Source: Megamonas funiformis (GTDB taxonomy: Bacteria > Bacillota > Negativicutes > Selenomonadales > Selenomonadaceae). From it: a stretch of 64,000 nt of DNA. The notes below the pieces were generated by a model. It was not told the origin of the DNA. It made no database searches and worked only from the letters and a program-made list of their open reading frames with translations. How positions within the stretch are numbered: the first letter of the stretch is position 1; the number at the start of each line of letters is the position of its first letter. The stretch is from assembly GCF_010669225.1 (NCBI RefSeq), contig NZ_CP048627.1:1997292-2061291 (forward strand), read 5' to 3'. A program made the translations under genes and the position numbers. Shown one piece after another: positions 37,160 to 46,616 of the stretch.

Positions 37160-37223
37160 AAATAACACTCCTTTTGCTTTAAATTAATTAAATTATTAAA
37201 ATTTTATTAAAATTTTCCAGATA

Positions 37224-37252
37224 AAATATAGGGAAGAATTTTCCCTATATTT
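37224..37252 (-). terminator. Terminator of ychF
   Basis: ATATAGGGAA (37226-37235) pairs with TTCCCTATAT (37241-37250), with a T-rich tail on the minus strand. Confidence 0.75.
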
Positions 37253-37261
37253 ATTTATGCA

Positions 37262-38368
37262 TTAAACATTGAAACGGAAATGTGTAACATCGCCATCTTG
37301 CATGATATAATCTTTACCTTCTACACGAACTTGACCTTTTTCACGAGCTGCTGCTACACTTCCAGAAGCTACTAAATCATCATAAGATACGATTTCTGCA
37401 CGAATGAAGCCACGCTCTATATCAGAGTGAATTTTACCGGCAGCCTGTGGAGCTTTTGTACCCACTTTAATAGTCCATGCACGACATTCATCTTCACCAG
37501 CTGTCAAGAAAGTCATAAGACCTAATAATTTAAAAGCTGCTTTGATTAATTTATTAAGACCAGATTCATCAAGTCCTAAATCAGATAAAAATTCATTTGC
37601 TTCTTCTTCATCGAGTTCTGCAATTTCAGATTCTACTTTAGCGGAAATTACTACAACACCTGCATTTTCTTTTTGAGCATATTCTTTTACTTTTGCTACA
37701 TATTCATTATCATTTTCAGCAGTAGCTGCTTCATCTTCACTTACATTTGCTACATATAATGTAGGTTTTAAAGTCAATAAATTCAAATCTTTGATGAGTT
37801 CTAATTCATCTTCACTGAGTTTTGCCTGACGTGCTGGAATAGCTTCTTCTACTACTTTTTTTACTTTTTCCAAAACAGCTTCTTCAGCACGAGCTTCTTT
37901 ATTACCGCTTTTAGCTGTACGAGAAACTCTATCTAAACGTTTTTCTACAGAATCAAGGTCTGCTAAACAAAGTTCAGTGTTGATGATTTCAATATCACGA
38001 ATTGGGTCTACACTACCTTCAACATGAGTAATATCACCACTAGCAAAACAACGTACAACATGAGCTACTGCATCTACTTGACGAATATGGGATAAGAATT
38101 TATTTCCTAAACCTTCACCACGAGAAGCGCCTTTTACTAAACCTGCAATATCAACAAAGCTTACGCTTGCAGGAGTAGTTTTTTTAGAATTGTACATTTC
38201 ATGAAGAACTTTTAATCTTTCATCAGGAACATCTACAACACCTACATTTGGTTCAATTGTGCAAAATGGATAGTTTGCTGCTTCTGCACCTGCTTTTGTA
38301 ATAGCATTAAATAAAGTAGATTTACCCACATTTGGCAATCCTACAATACCAACTTCTAAATTACTCAA
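37262..38368 (-). CDS. ychF: Ribosome-binding ATPase YchF
   Basis: The 368-residue Obg-family ATPase has GLPNVGKSTLFNAITKA (residues 10-26), DIAGLVKGASRGEGLGNKFLSHIRQVDA and the altered G4 motif NVSED typical of ATP-preferring YchF. The C-terminal TGS domain ends in VEGKDYIMQDGDVTHFRFNV. It associates with ribosomes and with stress control. It starts at TTG 38368 after GGGTGA. The length is exactly that of the family. Confidence 0.96.
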   Translation of the reverse strand: MSNLEVGIVGLPNVGKSTLFNAITKAGAEAANYPFCTIEPNVGVVDVPDERLKVLHEMYNSKKTTPASVSFVDIAGLVKGASRGEGLGNKFLSHIRQVDAVAHVVRCFASGDITHVEGSVDPIRDIEIINTELCLADLDSVEKRLDRVSRTAKSGNKEARAEEAVLEKVKKVVEEAIPARQAKLSEDELELIKDLNLLTLKPTLYVANVSEDEAATAENDNEYVAKVKEYAQKENAGVVVISAKVESEIAELDEEEANEFLSDLGLDESGLNKLIKAAFKLLGLMTFLTAGEDECRAWTIKVGTKAPQAAGKIHSDIERGFIRAEIVSYDDLVASGSVAAAREKGQVRVEGKDYIMQDGDVTHFRFNV

Positions 38369-38422
38369 AATTATTCACCCTATCTTTTTTATTTTTCTAT
38401 ATAATTATACCTTATTCTTATT

Positions 38423-40393
38423 TTACTGCAACAAGGCTTCATCTATAATTGTACCATATTTGCCAAGCCACCAAGAAATAGCTCTTACACCATTGATATA
38501 ATTTTCTAAAACAGTTCTATCTGGCAAGGCTTCACGATTAAAATATTGTGGTTTTTCTACTAAATCATCAGTATTGCCGATAGCATCAGCAGTTATCCAA
38601 AAAGCATAACTTTGACCTAATTTATTTTCACTCAAAGATTTCCCCACACTATAATAAGTAAAACCTTCTGGAGCTATTAAATCTATCACTGTTGGCATAA
38701 TATCTATTTGACTTCCTGCCATATCTTCTGGCAATAAATCTTTTTGTATGCCTTTTCCTGTGATGATAAGTGGCACGCTATAGCGTTCATACATTGTAGG
38801 TACTTTATCGATATTATATCTATCAGCATGGTCGCCCACAAAAATAAATAAACTATCTGGATATTTTGCTTTGACTTTATTGATGAAATCACTTGCCATC
38901 TTATCTGCATACCAAAAATGACCAAGCTCTTTGATTAATTCTTGATTATTTTTTTCTTTATCAGGCAAACCTTCAATCACTTTACTAACATCAAAACCTT
39001 CTTTTTCTAAGTCAATATTAAATGGTGAATGATTTGATGTATTTAAAATCACTGAAAAAGTCATTTTATTATCATCAATCTGTTTAAAAATAGCATCATA
39101 TAAATATTCATCATCAGCGCCCCATACGCTACCTGTAGCATTAGGGTCAATATTGCCTCTACTATAAAAATTATCAAAGCCTTGTGCTAATGTAAATTCT
39201 TGAATATTTTCCCATGTAGCAGGACCAGCATACCAAAAACTTGTTTCATAGCCTAAATTTTTCATCTGTGGTGCTGTTGCCGTGATATAAGGATTTGCTA
39301 ATGCTTCTGGCATAGTTGTCAAATATAAATTAGAATTTGCCATGCCTGTAACCATAGTCATTAAAGCACCTACTGTACTTGAGCCACTAGGCAACATATG
39401 CGAAGTATAAATCGTATCATCTTCAGCGATTATTTTTTTCATATTATCAGCAATATGCAAATTGCTATATTTATCTAATAATGGCCAGTTCGCATAGCTT
39501 TCTGATACAATCACAAAAATATGTTTTGGTTTTTCTATCTTAGCCCCTGTTGCTTCTTTAGCTAGATATATACTTAAATCATTTCCGCCATCTTTATTTG
39601 TTAAAGATTTTGCTAAATCTCTCACATTTTGCGCTGAAAAACTAAGTCCATTACAAGCTTCCATACGCATTTGATTTGCATATGCTCGATAAATAGCTTG
39701 ATAATCATCTAAAATAGACTCATTTAAAAATGTATCATTTGTAATTCCTGCATTTTCCCAATTCACACCAGATTTCCAGCTCCAGCCACCGCCATATAAA
39801 GATAATGTACCTAAGACATATATGCACATGAGCAAGGAAACCGTTTTTATTTTCTCTGGTAATATTTGCCATCTTTTAACTTTAAAACTATAAACTAAAA
39901 ATTTATTAAAAGCATAATTCAAGATAGCAACTAAAGCAATTATTAATAGCAATTTCAATGGCAACTGAAATTCTTCCACCAAAGAAATAAATAATGCATA
40001 TAAATCTTCATGCATTGCTGTAAATAACATTTGATTGAAACCGCTATGGAATTGTTGATAAAAAGGAAATCTAGCTACAAATAATAATGTGGTTATAAAC
40101 AAAATCACAAATGAACAAATATAGCGAAAATATTTTAATCTATGCCATATAGTTTCAGCGATAAAACCAATGAGCATACATAATGTAAGTCCGCCTGCTG
40201 TTTGCAAACTTAATTTTGCCCCACTATAAATTGCTGTAAGAATTAAATTATGTCCACTACCTGCACTGAGATATTCACTCATCCCCCAAATAAAAATCAA
40301 ACGATAGACACATAATAATAACCAAAAAAAGATAAAGGTTTTTATTATTTTTGTTAAATTTTTATTTAAACCTAACAAAATTTTATTTAGCAA
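38423..40393 (-). CDS. LTA-synthase-like membrane sulfatase (phosphoglycerol transferase family)
   Basis: About 656 residues. Five N-terminal membrane helices (to about residue 210) are followed by an extracytoplasmic sulfatase-fold domain. Metal and catalytic motifs include IFVIVSESYANWPLL, the nucleophile threonine in LPSGSSTVGALMTMVTGM, YAGPATWENIQ and FIFVGDHADRYN. Such enzymes transfer phosphoglycerol or phosphoethanolamine to envelope glycans. In a diderm the acceptor is more likely a periplasmic glucan, LPS or another glycan than lipoteichoic acid. TTG 40393 follows AGAAAGAAGGA and is preferred over the ATG 11 codons upstream, which has no good ribosome site. Confidence 0.88.
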   Translation of the reverse strand: MLNKILLGLNKNLTKIIKTFIFFWLLLCVYRLIFIWGMSEYLSAGSGHNLILTAIYSGAKLSLQTAGGLTLCMLIGFIAETIWHRLKYFRYICSFVILFITTLLFVARFPFYQQFHSGFNQMLFTAMHEDLYALFISLVEEFQLPLKLLLIIALVAILNYAFNKFLVYSFKVKRWQILPEKIKTVSLLMCIYVLGTLSLYGGGWSWKSGVNWENAGITNDTFLNESILDDYQAIYRAYANQMRMEACNGLSFSAQNVRDLAKSLTNKDGGNDLSIYLAKEATGAKIEKPKHIFVIVSESYANWPLLDKYSNLHIADNMKKIIAEDDTIYTSHMLPSGSSTVGALMTMVTGMANSNLYLTTMPEALANPYITATAPQMKNLGYETSFWYAGPATWENIQEFTLAQGFDNFYSRGNIDPNATGSVWGADDEYLYDAIFKQIDDNKMTFSVILNTSNHSPFNIDLEKEGFDVSKVIEGLPDKEKNNQELIKELGHFWYADKMASDFINKVKAKYPDSLFIFVGDHADRYNIDKVPTMYERYSVPLIITGKGIQKDLLPEDMAGSQIDIMPTVIDLIAPEGFTYYSVGKSLSENKLGQSYAFWITADAIGNTDDLVEKPQYFNREALPDRTVLENYINGVRAISWWLGKYGTIIDEALLQ

Positions 40394-40524
40394 TATAATC
40401 CTTCTTTCTCGCTTTACCAAAATCACTAAAATTTACAAGAAACTTACTATACTGCTTTATTATACAAAAAAATTTTTCACTTATAAATACACTATTAACT
40501 AAAACCTTACAAAATTTATAAAAT

Positions 40525-40578
40525 AAGCAAAAAGACTTCCTATAGCCATTTATTCATTAAATAAACCATAGGAAGCCC
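40525..40578 (-). terminator. Terminator of the 40.6 kb exported-protein gene
   Basis: Imperfect stem of AAAGACTTCCTATAG (from 40530) against CCATAGGAAGCCC (to about 40578), with a T-run on the minus strand. Confidence 0.65.
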
Positions 40579-40622
40579 TAATTTATAAAAATGATAAAAT
40601 CTGAGCTATCTTTTTACAATAA

Positions 40623-41189
40623 TTAGTCTAAGATAACTGCTTTTGTAGCTGTAGCTTGTCCAGGCATGCTCATTGCTACAAAATCATACCATACTAAAAC
40701 TTTATCACCTTGTTTTAATTCTTTAGCATCATCTTCTACATTTTCAGGAATTGTAACGAACATATCTTCATTAGTATTTAAAAATTTAACGCCATTTTTT
40801 ACTTTATCCACTTTGCTAACATGCATATAGATACCATCATGCTGACCATCACCCATTACAAGTGCATATGCTCTGCTTTGTGGTGGGAGGCTACGAGTGG
40901 AAATAGAGCTATAATATGCTGTTAATTCATCGCCTACATGTAAACGATTGAGGTCTACATCCTCACCATTTTTACCATTTAAAATTTCAGTATCCCAACG
41001 CACGATTAAAGCCACTGTATTATCAGAATTTGTATCTTTTATAGTAATCATGTCATCATTAATAGATACAATCTGACCATGCATACTTACCACATTATCT
41101 ACTGCTTTGTTTGCAGCAGCAGCAAATGCAGCTGTAGAAGCAAAAGCTAAACATAACACCATCATCAATAAAATTCTAAATTTCTTCAT
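40623..41189 (-). CDS. Exported protein of unknown function
   Basis: The 188-residue product has a clear signal peptide (MKKFRILLMMVLCLAFASTAAFAAAANK). The mature part is beta-rich (SMHGQIVSINDDMITIKDTN; LHVGDELTAYYSS; LKQGDKVLVWYDFVAMSMPG). Repeated short strands spaced around VGDEL and QGDKVLVW suggest tandem OB- or SH3-like barrels, but I recognise no named family. ATG 41189 is used; GGAGG lies 11 bp upstream, a long spacing. It is monocistronic. A periplasmic location is inferred from the signal peptide. Confidence 0.75.
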   Translation of the reverse strand: MKKFRILLMMVLCLAFASTAAFAAAANKAVDNVVSMHGQIVSINDDMITIKDTNSDNTVALIVRWDTEILNGKNGEDVDLNRLHVGDELTAYYSSISTRSLPPQSRAYALVMGDGQHDGIYMHVSKVDKVKNGVKFLNTNEDMFVTIPENVEDDAKELKQGDKVLVWYDFVAMSMPGQATATKAVILD

Positions 41190-41299
41190 TGTAAATTCAA
41201 CCTCCATTGAATATATTCATTAACCTTATATTATCATCTTTAATGAACATATTCAATAAGAAATCTATTAGAAATAAATTAAAAGATTATTAAAATAAA

Positions 41300-41348
41300 A
41301 AGAGATTTATTACCTTTGCTCTATATAAACAAATTCATAAATCTCTTT
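41300..41348 (-). terminator. Terminator of the permease-VOC operon
   Basis: AAAAAGAGATTTAT (41299-41312) pairs with ATAAATCTCTTTTT (41335-41348), with a T-rich tail. Confidence 0.75.
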
Positions 41349-41358
41349 TTATTATATT

Positions 41359-41739
41359 CTATTCATGTAATTCCAATGGCAGTCCATCAGGGTCTTTAAA
41401 AAATGTCATTTTTTTCTGCGTAAAATCGTCCCATCTAATTGGTTCACATTCAATGCCCAATTTTTCTAATTCTGCTACAGTCTTTTCTATACATTCCACT
41501 TTAAAAGCTAAATGTCTAAGTCCACAAGCTTCCGGATTATTTACACGTTTTGGTGCATCTGCTTTACCAAAAATCTCCAATTCACAACTACCTAATTTTA
41601 AATCTAGCTTATAATCATTTCTATCTTCTCTATGATGTTCTCTAATCACTTCAAAACCCAATAAATCTACATAAAAATGACGAGATTTCGCATAATCAGA
41701 TACGATAATTGCCACATGATGAATTACTTCTAAATTCAT
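41359..41739 (-). CDS. VOC-family (glyoxalase-like) protein, YaeR type
   Basis: The 126-residue protein is a single vicinal-oxygen-chelate unit pair: HHVAIIVSDYAKSRHFYVDLLGFEVIREHHR, then NNPEACGLRHLAFKVE, and a C-terminal FTQKKMTFFKDPDGLPLELHE. Metal-ligand positions (His near residue 6, Glu near 54, His near 77, Glu near 125) are present. It closely resembles YaeR/GloA2-like proteins by my reading; the substrate is unknown. It begins 11 bp after the upstream amino-acid permease gene and shares its terminator. Confidence 0.87.
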   Translation of the reverse strand: MNLEVIHHVAIIVSDYAKSRHFYVDLLGFEVIREHHREDRNDYKLDLKLGSCELEIFGKADAPKRVNNPEACGLRHLAFKVECIEKTVAELEKLGIECEPIRWDDFTQKKMTFFKDPDGLPLELHE

Positions 41740-41750
41740 GATTTACACCT

Positions 41751-43100
41751 CTAATCTTTCTTTTTAAATAAATATGTCATATAAATAAATATTACCCAAA
41801 TAGGTAAAACTATTATAGAAATCAACATATCTGGTATTTGTGTCATAATCACTACTACTGCAATTAAGAACAAGATACAGAAATAATTTGTATATGGATA
41901 AAATAAAGATTTAAATTTAAGTTCATCTAAACGATTTTCACGAGTAAATTTCAATCTAAATTTCATATGTGTAATAGTGATAATAAACCAGCTGATGATT
42001 AAGCCAGCTACTACAATAGATAATAAATACATAAATAATTCTTTAGGGAAATAATATGTCATTATTACAAGAATTATACCAATAACTGCTGATACTAAAA
42101 TCCCTACCATTGGAATACCAGTACGAGATAAGGAAGCGAAAATTTTTGGTGCATTTCCTTCTTTTGCTAAACCATAAAGCATACGAGATGTACCATATAA
42201 AATACCATTATATGCAGATAATGCTGCTACTAATACAACAAAGTTTAAAATATTAGCTGCTGCTGGAATACCAATATTAGAGAAAATCTGTACAAATGGA
42301 CTGCCTTGAAGACCAACTTGATCCCATGAAGAAAGACTCATCAATACTACCATAGTACCGATATAGAAAATTAAAATACGAATTAAAATTTGATTTATAG
42401 CTTTTGGTAAAGTTTTTTCTGGATTTTCAGCTTCTCCTGCTGTTATCCCAATTAAATCTACACCACCAAAAGAGAACATAACTACTACTAAAGAAGCCGC
42501 AAAGCCCCAAGCACCGTTAGGAAAAAATCCACCATTTACCCATAAATTACTGAAATTTTGAGGGAATGGTCCCATTGTTGTAAAAATTAAATACAAACCG
42601 AAAACAATCATACAGCAAATAGCTGTTATTTTAATAAATGATGCCCAATATTCTGATTCACCATAAAAACTTACATTGATTAAATTAACAGTTATAATTA
42701 CTAAAATACAAATTAAAATAGTGAGCCATTGTGGAAAATCAGGTAACCAGAAATTGACATATGTTGCTGTTGCGGATAATTCAGCCATACCAGCTATCAT
42801 ATATAAAAACCAATAATTCCAACCTGCTAAATAACCTGCAAATCTATGCCAATATTTATCAGCAAAATAACTGAAAGAACCAGATACTGGTTCTCTAACA
42901 GACATTTCACCCAACATTCTCATGACAAAGAAAATAAAAATCCCTGCTAATAAATAAGATAAAATAATACCAGGCCCTACTAATTTGATTGTTGGTGCAG
43001 AACCATAAAATAAACCTGTACCAACAGAAGCCCCTAAAGCAATCATTTGCATATGACGACTTTTTAAGCCCCTCTTCATTTTGTGTTCATTATTATCCAT
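41751..43100 (-). CDS. Amino-acid permease, APC superfamily (AAT type), paralog 1
   Basis: The 449-residue permease has 12 membrane segments and the AAT signature at its start (MKRGLKSRHMQMIALGASVGTG, given here as KRGLKSRHMQMIALG). GEMSVREPVSGSFSYFADKY and GVDLIGITAGEAENPEKTLP are further family motifs. The family imports neutral or aromatic amino acids, proline or GABA by proton symport; specificity is not assignable. It is roughly 70% similar by eye to the next gene, with the same length, which indicates a tandem duplication. It is cotranscribed with the VOC gene. Confidence 0.92.
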   Translation of the reverse strand: MDNNEHKMKRGLKSRHMQMIALGASVGTGLFYGSAPTIKLVGPGIILSYLLAGIFIFFVMRMLGEMSVREPVSGSFSYFADKYWHRFAGYLAGWNYWFLYMIAGMAELSATATYVNFWLPDFPQWLTILICILVIITVNLINVSFYGESEYWASFIKITAICCMIVFGLYLIFTTMGPFPQNFSNLWVNGGFFPNGAWGFAASLVVVMFSFGGVDLIGITAGEAENPEKTLPKAINQILIRILIFYIGTMVVLMSLSSWDQVGLQGSPFVQIFSNIGIPAAANILNFVVLVAALSAYNGILYGTSRMLYGLAKEGNAPKIFASLSRTGIPMVGILVSAVIGIILVIMTYYFPKELFMYLLSIVVAGLIISWFIITITHMKFRLKFTRENRLDELKFKSLFYPYTNYFCILFLIAVVVIMTQIPDMLISIIVLPIWVIFIYMTYLFKKKD

Positions 43101-43229
43101 ATCTATCCACCTTTTTTAATAAAATCTAAAAACATAAATAATATATTATCATTTACCTTATCAACTTTACAATAAACAAATAAAAAATCCCTATAAATAA
43201 TAAAATAATATGTATAAAAATTACAGACA

Positions 43230-43267
43230 AAAAGCACTAACTATCAAAAATCAATAGTTAATGCTTT
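43230..43267 (-). terminator. Terminator between the two permease genes
   Basis: AAAAGCACTAACTAT (43230-43244) pairs with ATAGTTAATGCTTTT (43254-43268). It ends the unit of paralog 2. Confidence 0.8.
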
Positions 43268-43287
43268 TCATCTTAATTCATACCTTA

Positions 43288-44637
43288 TTATACTTTTGCT
43301 CTCAATTTATATGTTATATAAATAAATGCTACCCAAACTACTAATGCCCCTAAAGATATTCTCATGTCTTCCATAAAGAACATAATCACTACAATAGCAG
43401 CTAAGAAAATAAAACAAAAATAATTAATATACGGGAATAAAAATGCTTTAAAATGAAGTTCATCCAAACGATTTTCCTGTATGAATTTCATTCTAAATTT
43501 CATATGAGTTATAGCTATAGTTGCCCATGTGATAACAAGTGCTGCAACTACAGTTGATAATAAATACATGAAAACTTTTTCAGGTAAAATATAAGTCAAA
43601 ATTACAAGCAATAAAGAAATTGCTGTAGATACCAAAATACCTACCATTGGTATACCACGACGAGATAAAGAAGCAAACATCTTAGGTGCATTTCCATTTT
43701 GCGCCAAATTGTGCAAAATACGAGATGTACTATATAAACTACTATTGTATACAGAAAGTGCTGCTACAATTACTACGAAGTTTAAAATATTAGCTGCCGC
43801 TGGAACACCGATATTAGAGAAAATCTGTACAAATGGGCTAGCATTTAAACCAACTTCATCCCATGGAGCAAGTGTCATCAATACTACCATAGTACCAATG
43901 TAGAAAATTAAGATACGAAGCAATACTTCATTTATAGCTCTTGGTAAAGTTTTTTCTGGATTTTCAGCTTCTCCTGCTGCAATACCGATTAATTCTACAC
44001 CGCCAAAAGAAAACATAACTACAGCTAAAGACTGTGCAAATCCCCAAGCACCATTAGGGAAAAAGCCACCATTATTCCATAAATTACTAAAATTATCAGG
44101 AAATGGTCCCATTGTTGTAAATATCAAATAAAAACCAAATACAATCATACAGCAGATAGCTAAAATTTTAATAAATGATGCCCAAAATTCTGCTTCACCA
44201 AAAGTTTTTACATTGATTAAATTTACAGTTGTTACTACTACAATACAGACTAAAACTGTTATCCAATGAGGTACATCAGGAAACCAATAATTTACATAAA
44301 TAGCAATTGCAGATAATTCCGCAAAGCAAACTAATAAATATAAAAACCAATAATTCCAACCTGCTAAATAACCTGCAAAAGGACCTAAATATTTATTCGC
44401 AAAATAAACAAATGAACCAGAAACAGGCTCTTTTACAGACATTTCCCCTACCATTCTCATGATACAGAAAATGAAAACACCAGCTAAAGCATAAGATAAA
44501 ATAATCCCTGGACCTACTAATTTAATTGTTGGTGCAGAACCATAAAACAGCCCCGTACCAATAGAAGTACCAAGTGCAATCATTTGCATATGGCGATTTT
44601 TCAGCCCTCGCTTCATTTTATTATTTTCATCACTCAT
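43288..44637 (-). CDS. Amino-acid permease, APC superfamily (AAT type), paralog 2
   Basis: This 449-residue, 12-helix permease is identical in length and near-identical in many segments to the next gene downstream (KRGLKNRHMQMIALG; GEMSVKEPVSGSFVYFANKY; GVELIGIAAGEAENPEKTLP). Differences concentrate in helices 3-4 and the C-terminal tail, which could shift specificity. It starts 18 bp after the DAACS symporter gene ends, so the two are probably cotranscribed from upstream of 45861. Confidence 0.92.
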   Translation of the reverse strand: MSDENNKMKRGLKNRHMQMIALGTSIGTGLFYGSAPTIKLVGPGIILSYALAGVFIFCIMRMVGEMSVKEPVSGSFVYFANKYLGPFAGYLAGWNYWFLYLLVCFAELSAIAIYVNYWFPDVPHWITVLVCIVVVTTVNLINVKTFGEAEFWASFIKILAICCMIVFGFYLIFTTMGPFPDNFSNLWNNGGFFPNGAWGFAQSLAVVMFSFGGVELIGIAAGEAENPEKTLPRAINEVLLRILIFYIGTMVVLMTLAPWDEVGLNASPFVQIFSNIGVPAAANILNFVVIVAALSVYNSSLYSTSRILHNLAQNGNAPKMFASLSRRGIPMVGILVSTAISLLLVILTYILPEKVFMYLLSTVVAALVITWATIAITHMKFRMKFIQENRLDELHFKAFLFPYINYFCFIFLAAIVVIMFFMEDMRISLGALVVWVAFIYITYKLRAKV

Positions 44638-44655
44638 AATAATCCACCTTTAAAA

Positions 44656-45861
44656 TTATTCTTTATACATATGTTCAATACGTGCTACAGCCAATGTACT
44701 TACTACATCGCCTGTTACATTGAGTGCAGTATGAATCATATCTATTAAACGGAAGATACCAACTATCATACCCATAATTTCAATAGGAAGCCCCATTGTT
44801 GTAAGTAACATTATAGTCAATACAATGCCACTGTTTGGAATACCAGGAGTACCTATGGAAATCAATGTAGTCATAAAGATAAACATCACTTGTTGCATTA
44901 AAGAAAGTTCTACACCATATACTTGAGCTACAAATAATACAGTAACAGCATAATATACAGCAATCCCATTCATATTGATAGTTGCACCAATAGGCAAAGT
45001 AAATGATGCCAATTCATCTTTTACTTTAAATTTTTCTTCAGTAACACGTAAGCTAACAGGTAAAGTACCAGAACTACTTGTTGTACTAAATGCTACTAAC
45101 CAAACCTCTGTAATTTTAGTAAAGAAATCTTTCAATGAAATCTTAGCAATGTATTTAATAATAAATACATACATAAATAACACTACAGAAAAAGCACCTA
45201 TGTAATGAGTTAAAATAAATTTACCTAAAATATTAAAAATAGATAAACCATATTCGCCAACACTACAAGCAACTAAAGCAGTTACCCCAAATGGAGTTAC
45301 TTGCATTACCATATCTGTGATTTTAAACATAATAATATTGGCTTCATCAATAACTTTTTTAATATTTTTTACTCTATCACCCAAAATAGTTATCGCAATA
45401 CCAATAAATACCCCAAATACGATAATTTGCATTAAATTACCTGTAGCTAAAGCTGTTATCGGATTATCAGGAACCATGCTCAAAATAGTCTGGCTAACAG
45501 TCATTGGCTCAGCAGGTTTTATCACTTCGCCTGTATCTACAATTTGACTTACAGCAAAATCAGCACCTGGCTTCATTATATGTGCCACAATAAGACCAAT
45601 AATTGCAGAAAGCACTGTAGTTACAATATAAAACCCTACTACCTTTGTTCCTATGCGTTTTAATTTTCCAATATCACCTATACTAGATATTCCACTAATA
45701 ATAGATAAAAATACAACAGGAACAACAATCATTTTAATGAGTTTTAAAAATAAATCTCCAATAGGTTGTAACCATAAAATATCTTTTTGAAAAATAAGAC
45801 CTAAGATAATCCCTATCCCAAAACCTAGAAAAACTTTAGCGCTCATACTAAGATTTTTCAA
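44656..45861 (-). CDS. Dicarboxylate/amino-acid:cation symporter (DAACS, GltP/GltT-like)
   Basis: The 401-residue symporter has eight membrane helices and two re-entrant loops. Signature segments are FSTTSSSGTLPVSLRV (hairpin 1 serine-rich motif), TLPIGATINMNGIAVYY (helix 7 NMNGxA sodium site) and GTPGIPNSGIVLTIMLL (hairpin 2). It takes up glutamate, aspartate or C4-dicarboxylates with sodium or protons. It heads a unit with the amino-acid permease downstream. Confidence 0.93.
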   Translation of the reverse strand: MKNLSMSAKVFLGFGIGIILGLIFQKDILWLQPIGDLFLKLIKMIVVPVVFLSIISGISSIGDIGKLKRIGTKVVGFYIVTTVLSAIIGLIVAHIMKPGADFAVSQIVDTGEVIKPAEPMTVSQTILSMVPDNPITALATGNLMQIIVFGVFIGIAITILGDRVKNIKKVIDEANIIMFKITDMVMQVTPFGVTALVACSVGEYGLSIFNILGKFILTHYIGAFSVVLFMYVFIIKYIAKISLKDFFTKITEVWLVAFSTTSSSGTLPVSLRVTEEKFKVKDELASFTLPIGATINMNGIAVYYAVTVLFVAQVYGVELSLMQQVMFIFMTTLISIGTPGIPNSGIVLTIMLLTTMGLPIEIMGMIVGIFRLIDMIHTALNVTGDVVSTLAVARIEHMYKE

Positions 45862-46030
45862 ATTATCACACCCTTAATTTATAAAATAATACGCTTTCCA
45901 TTATATCATACAATCCATAAAAAATTTACATATTTACATTATTTTTAAGAAAAAAGATAAAAATTTTATACATTTTATCCATAATAAACCTTATTATTTA
46001 CAAAATGCTCTATGATTAATAGCTAAAAAT

Positions 46031-46083
46031 AAAAAGCTTGATAAAATCTTATCTATATTTTCTAAGATTTCATCAAGCTTTCC
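46031..46083 (-). terminator. Terminator of the deaminase gene
   Basis: AAAGCTTGATAAAATCTTA (46033-46051) pairs with TAAGATTTCATCAAGCTTT (46063-46081), an imperfect long stem. On the minus strand the sequence past the stem is T-rich. Confidence 0.8.
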
Positions 46084-46113
46084 TATATTACTTATTTTAT
46101 TATTTATCTTAAA

Positions 46114-46590
46114 TTATTTATTCCAATAATCTTTATGAACTTCTACTACTTCATTTTCCACTTCTGGGAATGGACCTTCTACTTTTATATCTTTTTGACC
46201 TCTAGCGAATACTTCTCTACATGGTAAATCAAAAGTAGGATTTTGTTCATCATCACCAGTTAATTCCAAAAGGCGTTTTTCACTAATACCATAAACTACT
46301 TTACCTACATTACCCCAATATATAGCACCTGCACACATTGCACAAGGTTCAGCAGTAGAATAAAGAGTGCAATTCCATAAGAAATCTTTACTGTATTTTT
46401 TAGAAGCTTTTATCATTAAGCTAGTTTCAGCATGACCACTACAATTATATTCTGTGATTTCAATATTTTCTTGTTCTAATAAAATATTGCCTTCACCGTC
46501 TACTAAGATAGCACCAAATGGAGTATTTCCATGTTCACGAGATTTTTTTGATACTTCAATTGCTTTTCTTAAATAAAATAAATGATCCAT
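46114..46590 (-). CDS. Nucleoside/guanine deaminase-like (cytidine deaminase fold)
   Basis: The 158-residue zinc hydrolase has HAETSLMIKA (zinc His and catalytic Glu, near residue 53) and PCAMCAGAIYWGNVGKVVYG (two zinc cysteines, near residue 83). The arrangement fits the guanine deaminase/TadA branch; the tail (EVVEVHKDYW) is more like GuaD-type purine deaminases. It probably feeds salvage of bases imported by the nearby permease. The GntR regulator lies 26 bp upstream on the same strand. The exact base is not decided. Confidence 0.85.
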   Translation of the reverse strand: MDHLFYLRKAIEVSKKSREHGNTPFGAILVDGEGNILLEQENIEITEYNCSGHAETSLMIKASKKYSKDFLWNCTLYSTAEPCAMCAGAIYWGNVGKVVYGISEKRLLELTGDDEQNPTFDLPCREVFARGQKDIKVEGPFPEVENEVVEVHKDYWNK

Positions 46591-46616
46591 AATTTTACCT
46601 CACAAATTACTTATAA

